From positions 1 through 34,306 of IMG/VR virus record IMGVR_UViG_3300048591_000552: a stretch of 34,306 nt of DNA. The stretch is one strand, 5' to 3'. Source of the DNA: a virus. The notes beneath the pieces are model-generated. The model worked only from the letters and a program-made list of their open reading frames with translations, did no database searches and was not told where the DNA came from. This document shows positions 28,466 to 34,306 of the stretch, one piece after another (the first letter of the stretch is position 1; each line of letters begins with the position of its first letter). The translations under genes were made by a program, and so were the position numbers.

Positions 28466-28588
28466 CTATCTTGTTTTGTCTTGTTTGGTTTTGCCTTCCA
28501 GCTTATCGACTCGCTTCTCCAAATCATCGACTCGGATGACGAGCGTGACGATCACAAACGCCACGAGAAGAAGAATCCAAGACTCCAA
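28466..28588 (-). CDS. 40-residue membrane protein with TTG start
   Basis: This short gene is read on the minus strand from TTG (28588-28586) to TAG (28468-28466). AGGAG lies 6 nt upstream of the TTG, an excellent ribosome binding site. The protein begins with one hydrophobic segment (WILLLVAFVIVTLVI), followed by an amphipathic charged helix (RVDDLEKRVDKLEGKTKQDK). It looks like a one-span membrane peptide with a cytoplasmic coiled-coil tail; small spanin/holin-like or regulatory peptides can look like this, but no family is recognised. Confidence 0.6.
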   Translation of the reverse strand: MESWILLLVAFVIVTLVIRVDDLEKRVDKLEGKTKQDKTR

Positions 28589-28747
28589 TGCAATCTCCTG
28601 AACAGCCGGCACAATCAAGTGCCGGCTGTTCAATTCGCAGCGGCTCGCCGCTCCTCACCGTTCCCGGTCGCGACTCGCCGTGCCCGGCCCCGACTGCCGA
28701 TCCGCACCGGACCCAACCGAACCATGACACGCCACGTCTGCCATGAC
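28589..28747. other. Non-coding stretch with a 13-bp hairpin and GC-rich repeats
   Basis: GAACAGCCGGCAC (28600-28612) pairs perfectly with GTGCCGGCTGTTC (28619-28631), 6-nt loop. A second dyad AGCGGC-TC-GCCGCT lies at 28639-28652. Then two imperfect 18-bp direct repeats of the type CCCGGnCnCGACTnGCCG lie near 28663-28702. No convincing gene. The first hairpin sits directly before the ribosome binding site of the small membrane gene, so it may regulate that gene or terminate upstream transcripts. Confidence 0.55.
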
Positions 28748-29260
28748 TTAAGCCAACTCCAACTTCCAATACCACTTATCAGCCACCACACCAACCTCGC
28801 GCAACAATCCTTGCAACTCTTCAAACCCGGCATACTGAGGTGAGTTAGCGATGCGCTTAAGGTCTGAAACCAATTGCCTTGCCATCTGTCGCCTGCGATC
28901 TGGATCATCCTTGACACTGTCAAACGTCAAGTAGCCACCGCCGAGTGATCGCTGTTCAGGCGGACTTATATACACGCGAACGGGTTTACCTTTCTCGTCA
29001 TCATCTGCTGGCAGTGCTTTGTGAATAAACACTCTGATGATCTGGCGTGCCTGTGTTAACCGCCACTTCTCAGCAGCAACAGAGTCATCCCATGTGAACA
29101 AAGAATGCAACGCTGTAGCCTCATCACGCGCGGCATCCACAACATCCTCAGCACGCAATAGACCCCCATGCGACGTACGCACCCGTTCGCACTCAGCTCT
29201 TACCAAGTCAGTATCAGCGCGAATTTCTGGCAACACTTGATCAACCGCTTTCGTCTTCAT
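28748..29260 (-). CDS. Conserved phage early protein
   Basis: 170 residues; its ATG at 29260 overlaps the previous stop (ATGA), so it is coupled to the gene at 29257-30033. The core LRAEDVVDAARDEATALHSLFTWDDSVAAEKWRLTQARQIIRVFI recalls a family of short phage proteins that often follow the preceding gene family. The C-terminus is helical with aromatic residues (ADKWYWKLEL). No catalytic motif is seen and no function is assigned. The core positions are W-D-D, A-A-x-x-W/Y-R and Q-A-R near residues 57-75. Confidence 0.6.
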   Translation of the reverse strand: MKTKAVDQVLPEIRADTDLVRAECERVRTSHGGLLRAEDVVDAARDEATALHSLFTWDDSVAAEKWRLTQARQIIRVFIHKALPADDDEKGKPVRVYISPPEQRSLGGGYLTFDSVKDDPDRRRQMARQLVSDLKRIANSPQYAGFEELQGLLREVGVVADKWYWKLELA

Positions 29261-30033
29261 CGAGTTGGCGCAAACCCCCTTTCTTCGGTGTAGCTAAAAA
29301 ACCACTTCATAAGGTTGGCTGTCTCTTGGTCATACATCGTCGGCACCTCGCGAGCGGATACTTGTGCATCAACGTTGCCGTTCGACACGATGGATGTGAA
29401 TTCGGGATCGTCCACACTCGCCAAACGCCATCTGCCGTAGCTGCCGCTGCCTTTCTCTTGCCGCCAATCGCCAACGCCTGCGGTCACCCCTGCAAACGCC
29501 ATTAAGTTGACGATGTCTTGGTATTTCATGAGTGAGGCTGCAAACGTAACCACGACGCGGGCAGCCCATGCAGGCAGGATTGCACGTGTGCGCACATCAG
29601 GCGTTTTAGCTATGTCACTAGATCGTGTTACGGCGCAGAACAACTGAGGCACGCCGTAAATCGGCACCATGTCGCTTTCCACAAATGTAAGCCGGCCTAT
29701 CTGAGCTTTCTTTGCGCCAGGAGAATCAAGAGCTGCAGTGGTCATAGCTTTTTTGAATGCAGTTGCAGGCATGCCCAGTAAGGTTGGCACTTGATCGCGC
29801 ATGTAATACATACTGTTTCGGTATTCAGCCATGGGATCATGCTTCAGCTTCGTTGCGCGCTCTGCCATTGACTTGCGCGGCGGCGGTGCAAGTAGTTGCT
29901 GTTGTACGTGGTTGCTCATTGAATTCATGATTAATGGGCTTACACCTACTAGAAACAGCTCGACTCTATCCATCTTGAATTCCGGGATGCTGATACCTAC
30001 CTTCGTGCTTGTCGTTTTTGTCGTTGTTGCCAT
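29257..30033 (-). CDS. Conserved phage early protein with GVGDWRxEKG motif
   Basis: 258 residues with GAGGA about 5 nt before the ATG at 30033. Features: an N-terminal strand (VELFLVGVSPLIMNSM), a polar linker, a helical GMPATAFKKAMTTAAL region (88-101), PDVRTRAILPAWAARVVVTF (145-164), and GVGDWRQEKGSGSYGRW (186-202). This combination is seen in a phage protein family that is usually next to the following gene family; its function is not established to my knowledge. A nucleic-acid-binding role is plausible from the basic Gly-rich loop, but this is inference. It lies 24 nt after tyrosine recombinase 2 on the same strand. Confidence 0.65.
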   Translation of the reverse strand: MATTTKTTSTKVGISIPEFKMDRVELFLVGVSPLIMNSMSNHVQQQLLAPPPRKSMAERATKLKHDPMAEYRNSMYYMRDQVPTLLGMPATAFKKAMTTAALDSPGAKKAQIGRLTFVESDMVPIYGVPQLFCAVTRSSDIAKTPDVRTRAILPAWAARVVVTFAASLMKYQDIVNLMAFAGVTAGVGDWRQEKGSGSYGRWRLASVDDPEFTSIVSNGNVDAQVSAREVPTMYDQETANLMKWFFSYTEERGFAPTR

Positions 30034-30057
30034 TTGATCCTCTTGATGCTTTGTGTT

Positions 30058-31056
30058 TCAATACGCCGCCCTGCCGACGCGCACATCGTCGCCGGCATTG
30101 CGGTCAATGTATTTCTTCGTGGTCTCAAAACTCTTGTGCCGCGCTCGTTTCGAGATGAGCGCGGGATTCTCATCAGCATGCGCAGCGGCGGTGATCGGTG
30201 ACGCCCTGAAGGCGCGGTGAGGCGCAATACGATCCACATCCAGCCCCGCCCGACCTGCCACGCGCGCCACGATCTCGTTGATGTAGCTCTCGCAGGTGAG
30301 CGGCTGGTGCGTGAGCTTGCCGTAGGTGATCTTCACGAACGCCGGCCCCGATGTGATGCCGGCGGCATCCAGCCAGGCGCGCAGCGCTCTATACCCGCAC
30401 AGCTCGTCATCGTCGATCTTCGGCACGGTGATGTATTCATTCGCCGCGCCGGTCTGGTCGGTCTTGGTCTTGCCCAACCAGCAGCGCACATAGTCAGCGT
30501 GCCATTCCATCGCCTCGACGCGCAGCTTCAGCGGCTCGCCTCGGCGCATCCAGCCGGCGTAGGCCGACAGGATGATGGCGCGGTCGCGCAGGCCGATGAG
30601 CGTGTCGCCGCAGGCGCGGCTCATGGCGCGCAGGTCTTCGAGGTTGATGATCGGCTTCACGCGCGGCGTGGTGCGGCCTTCGTCGGCCAGCGTGCGAATG
30701 ACGCCGCTATACATCTTCTCCAGATCGGCATCGTTGAACGGATTGGTGTAGCCGGCGTCGAGGTGATACCACTTGATCGCAGCACGAGCGATGTCAATCG
30801 TTGAGCGCTGCTTGCCTCGGCTGTATAGATGCTCAATGTAGGCACTCAACGTCACCGCCTCTGCTGGCAATGATGGCAACCCATTCTTCCTGCACCACTT
30901 CTCAAAGGTGCCCCACTGAGACGCATACGTCTTGCGCGTGTTGGCACTCATCTCGTTTGCCTTAAACTTCTCGAAGTTGGCGCGCAGGCGCATCGGATCG
31001 ATGCGCTCTGAGGTGAGCGCGCCGGCGGGGTTGGTTGTGGTCAGAGCTTGTGTCAT
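30058..31056 (-). CDS. Tyrosine recombinase 2 (variant active site)
   Basis: 332 residues. The N-terminal core-binding domain has NTRKTYASQWGTFEKWC. In the catalytic domain Arg I is in AGWMRRGEPL, Lys in GKTKTDQTG, and Y316 in TTKKYIDR. The usual His-x-x-Arg box is altered: APHRAFRASPITAA aligns with Arg in the first His position, with a His one residue earlier, and the GH box reads RARHKSFET. It may be active with shifted geometry, or partly disabled. The first residues match those of recombinase 1 at protein and DNA level. It is followed closely by two early genes in the same direction. Confidence 0.88.
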   Translation of the reverse strand: MTQALTTTNPAGALTSERIDPMRLRANFEKFKANEMSANTRKTYASQWGTFEKWCRKNGLPSLPAEAVTLSAYIEHLYSRGKQRSTIDIARAAIKWYHLDAGYTNPFNDADLEKMYSGVIRTLADEGRTTPRVKPIINLEDLRAMSRACGDTLIGLRDRAIILSAYAGWMRRGEPLKLRVEAMEWHADYVRCWLGKTKTDQTGAANEYITVPKIDDDELCGYRALRAWLDAAGITSGPAFVKITYGKLTHQPLTCESYINEIVARVAGRAGLDVDRIAPHRAFRASPITAAAHADENPALISKRARHKSFETTKKYIDRNAGDDVRVGRAAY

Positions 31057-31090
31057 CGTTTACTTTAACTGGACTTAAATTAAGTGATAC

Positions 31091-31113
31091 TGAGGCCGAT
31101 TAAGCCGGCCTCA
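31091..31113 (-). terminator. 8-bp hairpin overlapping a small gene's stop
   Basis: TGAGGCCG (31091-31098) and CGGCCTCA (31106-31113) form a perfect stem with loop ATTAAGC. On the minus strand it follows the small membrane gene and is then followed by an AT-rich 13-bp palindrome ACTTAA-A-TTAAGT (31073-31085), upstream of recombinase 2. It is probably a terminator plus a control site. Confidence 0.55.
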
Positions 31114-31260
31114 CCAGCGCCTCGACCCGCCCAATAGCCGGCGGTGCTCGGCCTCAATCTCCGCGTCGGTCATGATCCAGTGCACCCAGGCATACCGCGC
31201 GAGCGCAGCGCCGATCAGGGCCAACGTCAGAAAGCCGGCGATGCAGATCTCAATGTTCAT
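31111..31260 (-). CDS. 49-residue membrane protein
   Basis: ATG at 31260-31258 overlaps the stop of the previous gene (ATGA), indicating coupled translation; stop TGA at 31113-31111 within a hairpin. The protein has one hydrophobic span (MNIEICIAGFLTLALIGAALA) followed by RYAWVHWIMTDAEIEAEHRR and a short basic end. It is read in one of several open frames here, but only this start is supported by the coupling. No family recognised; a small phage membrane accessory protein is likely. Confidence 0.6.
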   Translation of the reverse strand: MNIEICIAGFLTLALIGAALARYAWVHWIMTDAEIEAEHRRLLGGSRRW

Positions 31261-31595
31261 GCCTTCGACTCCTCGATGGCGCGCTCGAACGGCTCGCTCA
31301 CGTGCGGCCAGGCCTCCATCCACGCGCGCACCTGCTGCAGGTCGTAGTTCGGCCACACGTGCAGCGTGAAGAGCGTCTCCGGCGTCGTGGGTTGCGCCGG
31401 CGTCTTCCCCACCAGCATCGACAGGATGGATGCCGGCGCGCTGTTGTGGTCGACCGGCTTGAGGATGCCGAAACACTCACACTCGGCCTTGAGGAATGCG
31501 CGGGCCGGCGCGCTGACGGCATACAGCGTCAGGCAGCGGTCGCATGCGTCGCTGGGCTCGATGACCAGCTCGCGGGTCGGATCTGGCTTGTTCAC
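31257..31595 (-). CDS. Hypothetical early protein
   Basis: 112 residues from a GTG at 31595 that overlaps the stop of the RuvB-like gene; GGAG lies about 8 nt upstream. It has a Cys cluster (DACDRCLTLYA and ECECFG) that could bind zinc, an uncharged Ala/Pro stretch, and a helical C-terminus (QQVRAWMEAWPHVSEPFERAIEES). Not recognised. Coupled to the RuvB-like gene before it and the small membrane gene after it. Confidence 0.6.
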   Translation of the reverse strand: MNKPDPTRELVIEPSDACDRCLTLYAVSAPARAFLKAECECFGILKPVDHNSAPASILSMLVGKTPAQPTTPETLFTLHVWPNYDLQQVRAWMEAWPHVSEPFERAIEESKA

Positions 31596-32656
31596 TATTG
31601 CTCCTCCTGGAATTCGTCCAGGAGCATGCGGCCTCGCGAGGTGATCACGCGGCCGCGCTCGGTGCTGGCGATGTAGTTGTTGCGCAGGAGGAACGGCTCG
31701 ATCTCGTCGCGGATCTCGATGCGGTCAATGTCCTGCAGCTGGCTGGCGATCAGGCCGGCGCCGGCGGGCCGCGGCTTCAGCGCCGGGCCGTTCAGCTTCG
31801 CGATCGCGCGCAGCACGTGGATGTCGTTGCGCGTGGTGCCGTTCTTGCCGAGGATGCCCCGCCCTCTTGCCACGCGGGCGAAGCACTGGCGCAGGTCAGC
31901 ATTGCCACGCGTGGCCGATTCGGCAACCACGTCGCGCGCGAAGTCCAGCGCCTTTCTGGGGATGCACTTGCAGCAGGTCGCGATGTCTGCGATCACCTCG
32001 GTAGGCAGATCGGGGAACTGGTTGCGCACCATCTCAGCGACCTCGCCGGCGGTGTATGACCGCAGCGCGATCTCGGTGCAGCGGTTGCGGAACGTCCGGA
32101 TCAGCAGGTGCGGATGCGTGGTGGCGAAGATGAAGCCCACGTCGCTCACGTCATACACGCGCATCTCGCGGTCGATCTCGATCACGGCCGTGCGGTCCTT
32201 GGCTTCGATCAGCGTGAGGAACGTTTCCTGCACGCCCTCTTTCATGTCATGCGCCTCGTCGACAAACACCAGCATCGGCGGCACCTTGAACACCGGCATG
32301 CCGCCGCGCTCGCCGGTCTGCTTCACCGGCAGACCGTGCGACGCGGCCGCGCGATCCATCGTGGAGATGAGCTGCTTGACGTTCTTCAGCGTTGCGCCGG
32401 CATATGACGAGAACGGCAGATCCATGATCACCGCCACGCGCTTGGCCATCTCGGTCTTGCCGGCGCTCGATGGCCCCCACAAGAGGAAGGCGCGCGCCAG
32501 GCGCGGCTGCTCGTCGGCGAGCGCAAGGATGAGGTCGCGCTCGATGGCATACACCGCTTCCTCGTTGCCGATGTAGCCATAGAAGCCTTCGCGCACGCGG
32601 TTCTCGATGACCTGCTGGCGCTCGAAGGGGATGGGAATGGTCGGCGTGCGGATCAT
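31595..32656 (-). CDS. RuvB-like AAA+ ATPase
   Basis: 353 residues, close to RuvB length. Walker A GPSSAGKT at 61-68, Walker B LVFVDEAHD with D133 and E134, a sensor segment GFIFATTHPHLL, and an Arg-finger-like FRNRC. The C-terminal part (about 285-353) looks like the RuvB winged helix: IRDEIEPFLLRNNYIASTERGRVITSRGRMLLDE. RuvB drives Holliday junction branch migration; phage relatives may instead load or drive a replication helicase. Directly preceded by a small gene whose product ends in a clamp-binding-like motif, hinting at a replication/recombination module. ATPase certain; exact role inferred. Confidence 0.85.
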   Translation of the reverse strand: MIRTPTIPIPFERQQVIENRVREGFYGYIGNEEAVYAIERDLILALADEQPRLARAFLLWGPSSAGKTEMAKRVAVIMDLPFSSYAGATLKNVKQLISTMDRAAASHGLPVKQTGERGGMPVFKVPPMLVFVDEAHDMKEGVQETFLTLIEAKDRTAVIEIDREMRVYDVSDVGFIFATTHPHLLIRTFRNRCTEIALRSYTAGEVAEMVRNQFPDLPTEVIADIATCCKCIPRKALDFARDVVAESATRGNADLRQCFARVARGRGILGKNGTTRNDIHVLRAIAKLNGPALKPRPAGAGLIASQLQDIDRIEIRDEIEPFLLRNNYIASTERGRVITSRGRMLLDEFQEEQ

Positions 32657-32962
32657 CTAAAACAGGCTCTCCTGCTTCGCCGCCGGCTGCACCGGCTCCA
32701 GCTTCACGAGCTGCAACAGGTAGCCGACGAAGCTGTTGATGCCAGGCTCGATCTCCGCCGGCGACGATGTGCTGACGCGATACCCCACCCGCTTGAGATA
32801 TGCGCGGAAGATGGCCATCTCTCGATCATCCGGCGCGCGGTTGATGCGCGTGACGGTGAGCTGATGACTTTGCGTGTCGTAGTCCAGCCGCGCGCCGTTG
32901 GTCATGTGGTGCGGCGTCAGGCGCGTGCCGGCGATGATCTCGCGAAGAATGATTTCAAGCAT
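32657..32962 (-). CDS. Small protein with C-terminal clamp-binding-like QESLF
   Basis: 101 residues from ATG 32962, which overlaps the previous gene by 8 nt; its stop abuts the RuvB-like ATG. It starts with a helix (LEIILREIIAG), continues with a strand-rich middle (LDYDTQSHQLTVTRINR) and a helix (MAIFRAYLKRVGYRV), and ends QESLF at the very C-terminus. Q-x-x-L-F is the bacterial sliding-clamp binding pattern. This suggests recruitment to the replisome, but a five-residue match is weak evidence. Not recognised as a family. Confidence 0.6.
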   Translation of the reverse strand: MLEIILREIIAGTRLTPHHMTNGARLDYDTQSHQLTVTRINRAPDDREMAIFRAYLKRVGYRVSTSSPAEIEPGINSFVGYLLQLVKLEPVQPAAKQESLF

Positions 32963-33458
32963 GTTTGTTGGTTCTCCAATGCGCCTGCACGCCTCGCGCG
33001 CGCGGCCACTCAATCAGTCCTTTTCGCTCCAGCTCGGCGAGCACCTGGCGATGCAGCCGCGGCGACACGCCCAGCGCCCTCGCCGTCAGCCGGCGGGTCT
33101 TGATGGCATGCTGCACCAGTGCTGACACAAGCTGCAAGCGCTTGGTGTTTACCGGCAATGTGCCGGCGAAGTCGATCACTACCCGACCGCGGCCGTTCAC
33201 ATTGAATGCGGTTGCCCGCAAAAAATCGCTCCGCTGCATGATCAAATCGATCACATCGTTCGATTCCATGACTACCCCGGCTGAAATTGGCCGGGGGGAC
33301 TTTGCCTGAGGCAAAGTCACTCCGTCCGTCCGTCCGTCCTGTCCGTCCTGGGAAAGGACGGCTGCGGACGGCATAGGTGTCACCGGCGGAAGAGGGGAGG
33401 GACTGCCAATCGTCACGCGTGCGCGCACGCGCGCGGGCGCGCCTATCACAGCATTCAT
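32955..33458 (-). CDS. Winged-helix-like DNA-binding protein
   Basis: 167 residues if started at ATG 33458, which overlaps the previous stop (ATGA). The first 63 residues are low-complexity (Pro/Ala/Arg/Gly, GQDGRTDG) and run through three DNA hairpins; a second start at 33269 (MESNDVIDLIM) gives a 104-residue protein. The C-terminal part LTARALGVSPRLHRQVLAELERKGLIEWPRARG is a typical winged-helix/MarR-like DNA-reading segment. It may regulate the early operon or the hairpin region in its own gene. The DNA-binding call is fairly good; the start is uncertain. Confidence 0.65.
   Translation of the reverse strand: MNAVIGAPARVRARVTIGSPSPLPPVTPMPSAAVLSQDGQDGRTDGVTLPQAKSPRPISAGVVMESNDVIDLIMQRSDFLRATAFNVNGRGRVVIDFAGTLPVNTKRLQLVSALVQHAIKTRRLTARALGVSPRLHRQVLAELERKGLIEWPRARGVQAHWRTNKHA
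33275..33361 (-). promoter_or_regulatory. Three consecutive hairpins and a TCCG microsatellite
   Basis: In minus-strand order: CCGTCCT/AGGACGG (33343-33349 with 33355-33361), GACTTTGCC/GGCAAAGTC (33298-33306 with 33310-33318) and CCCCGGC/GCCGGGG (33275-33281 with 33290-33296). A (TCCG)n-type tract lies at 33321-33340. All lie just upstream of the alternative ATG at 33269, so they may be a regulatory leader rather than coding sequence. Confidence 0.5.
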
Positions 33459-34207
33459 TGCGGGTTACCTCTCTTCGCGCGCTCCCACCAGGCGAGCACC
33501 TGGTCATGTGGCACGCGCCACCCCCACCCGTTCCCGTTCTTGACCAGCGGCGAGCCGTTGATTGCTTCAAGAACGCCGGCGGTCTCGCCATACTTTGCGT
33601 TCTCGTGAGTCCACAGATCGCGCGATGGGTTGGCCATGCGGATGAAGTCGTCGAGCAGCGAGTAGCTGTATTCGATCTTGCGCCACTGCGTGCCCTCGCG
33701 GATCCATACCGTCACCACGTCGTCGTCATCCTGGCCGTCGCCGTCGGCATCCTGGAACTGGCCCAGCTCGAAGCGCTGCGGCACGCGCGTCGATCCGGTG
33801 AGTTGCATCGGCGCGGCGCGCTGGTTCATTGTTTGCGATGTGAGTGCGACCAATGCGCTCATGGCCGCGCCTGTCTGGTCGATGCTTGACTGCACCAGCC
33901 GATTGGTTTCCGTGACCTGCTGGCTGACCCCGGCCACGCTCCCTTTGGCAATTTCTTTGACAAGCCACACAAGGAGGGGGAATGCGCAGATGGCAGCGAA
34001 GGCGATGATGCAAGAGAATGCGCTCAGCGCCAGCGCCAGCTTGGGATCTTCGACAAACTCACCCACAAATGCGCGCACAGCAATAAACGCGCCGATCAGC
34101 ACAAGCGCGGCCGCCGCCATGAACCTGGGGCCGTTGGCAAGCAACTGGCTGCCCCACCCCTGTGTTGTTTCGGTGGTCACGTCGTTGTTGTTTATCGCTT
34201 GAGCCAT
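33455..34207 (-). CDS. Membrane protein with soluble C-terminal domain
   Basis: 250 residues from ATG 34207. Two hydrophobic spans: FMAAAALVLIGAFIAVRAFVG (about 29-49) and ALALSAFSCIIAFAAICAFPLLVWLV (about 58-84). A polar helical segment with SQQVTETNRLVQSSIDQTGAAMSAL follows, then a Asp/Gly-rich patch (DADGDGQDDDD) which could bind calcium, and a C-terminal domain with Trp and Lys/Arg residues (GVLEAINGSPLVKNGNGWGW) that resembles a small helix-turn-helix fold. Role unknown. It is overlapped by the small upstream membrane gene and coupled (ATGA) to the winged-helix gene. Confidence 0.6.
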   Translation of the reverse strand: MAQAINNNDVTTETTQGWGSQLLANGPRFMAAAALVLIGAFIAVRAFVGEFVEDPKLALALSAFSCIIAFAAICAFPLLVWLVKEIAKGSVAGVSQQVTETNRLVQSSIDQTGAAMSALVALTSQTMNQRAAPMQLTGSTRVPQRFELGQFQDADGDGQDDDDVVTVWIREGTQWRKIEYSYSLLDDFIRMANPSRDLWTHENAKYGETAGVLEAINGSPLVKNGNGWGWRVPHDQVLAWWERAKRGNPQ

Positions 34208-34306
34208 TTGCTCACCATCCTCATGGCAATCCCCACACCGCCACAGATCAACAGGATCCCGACAATGCACCACAGCTCCACCGGCAACCCTGCCCCGCGC
34301 TGCGGC
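34192..34306 (-). CDS. Small membrane protein, C-terminal fragment
   Basis: The minus-strand frame is open from the window edge to TAA at 34194-34192. The last part reads LPVELWCIVGILLICGGVGIAM then RMVSKWLKR: one hydrophobic span with a basic end on the cytoplasmic side. It overlaps the next gene's start by 16 nt. Its 5' end lies outside the window, so length and function are unknown; holin-like peptides can look like this but cannot be claimed. Confidence 0.45.
   Translation of the reverse strand, partial: PQRGAGLPVELWCIVGILLICGGVGIAMRMVSKWLKR

Noticed and set aside
28524-28775. Minus-strand 83-codon frame across the GC-repeat stretch
   Set aside because: It overlaps the better supported TTG-started gene out of frame and consists of low-complexity Gly/Arg/Ser from direct repeats.

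Overview
The window is most of the structural half, plus part of the early and lysogeny half, of a temperate tailed phage with siphovirus-type gene order (Caudoviricetes), or of the matching prophage. The DNA is GC-rich and dominated by GCCGGC-type words. Ribosome binding sites (AAGGAG, GAGGTGA) and -10 boxes (TATAAT, TAGAAT, TACAAT) are bacterial. The host cannot be named from the sequence alone. Some of the minus-strand block (HNH gene, about 27.8-30.0 kb) is visibly more AT-rich, which suggests later arrivals. No lysis genes, primase, polymerase, repressor, tRNA or CRISPR array was found, so the window is a partial genome.

Plus strand, 1-23.8 kb, the virion operon: a fibre fragment and an 18-residue-repeat fibre-like protein; a structured non-coding stretch; small and large terminase; portal fused to a neck-like domain; a second gp10-like neck protein; prohead protease with a nested scaffold; major capsid protein; a sugar-modification block (methyltransferase-GT2 fusion, then a GT2-GT2 protein continuous with a virion protein); a DUF1360-like membrane protein; a large connector-region protein; a tail-tube-like protein with a beta-propeller; frameshifted tail chaperones; tape measure; a hidden 43-residue membrane protein; distal tail protein; tail-tip protein with HxH repeats; and two small distal proteins. 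The operon ends at a strong hairpin near 23.85 kb.

Minus strand, 34.3-24.0 kb, early/lysogeny genes that converge on the virion operon: small membrane proteins, a winged-helix-like DNA-binding protein, a protein ending in a clamp-binding-like motif, a RuvB-like AAA+ ATPase, two tyrosine recombinases, a conserved phage gene pair, an HNH-AP2 homing endonuclease, an Ead/Ea22-like coiled-coil protein, a tiny basic AT-hook-like protein and a large serine integrase. Many neighbours overlap by ATGA or GTGA, a sign of translational coupling.

Four things stand out. (1) Four related cassettes, each made of a -10 box, a CAGAGCY motif, a GC hairpin with a U-tract and then a gene start, sit in front of portal, protease, tail tube and distal tail genes; they look like a distributed attenuation/antitermination system. 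(2) Many virion gene ends carry tandem copies (11-15 nt) of the stop-codon neighbourhood, sometimes placing a stop in all three frames. (3) A 50-bp dyad centred on a GG dinucleotide overlaps the serine integrase stop and looks like an attP. (4) A 14-bp inverted repeat with a 7-bp spacer, laid out like lox or FRT, lies 12 bp beyond a tyrosine recombinase gene. No gene-free stretch exceeds 300 bases.
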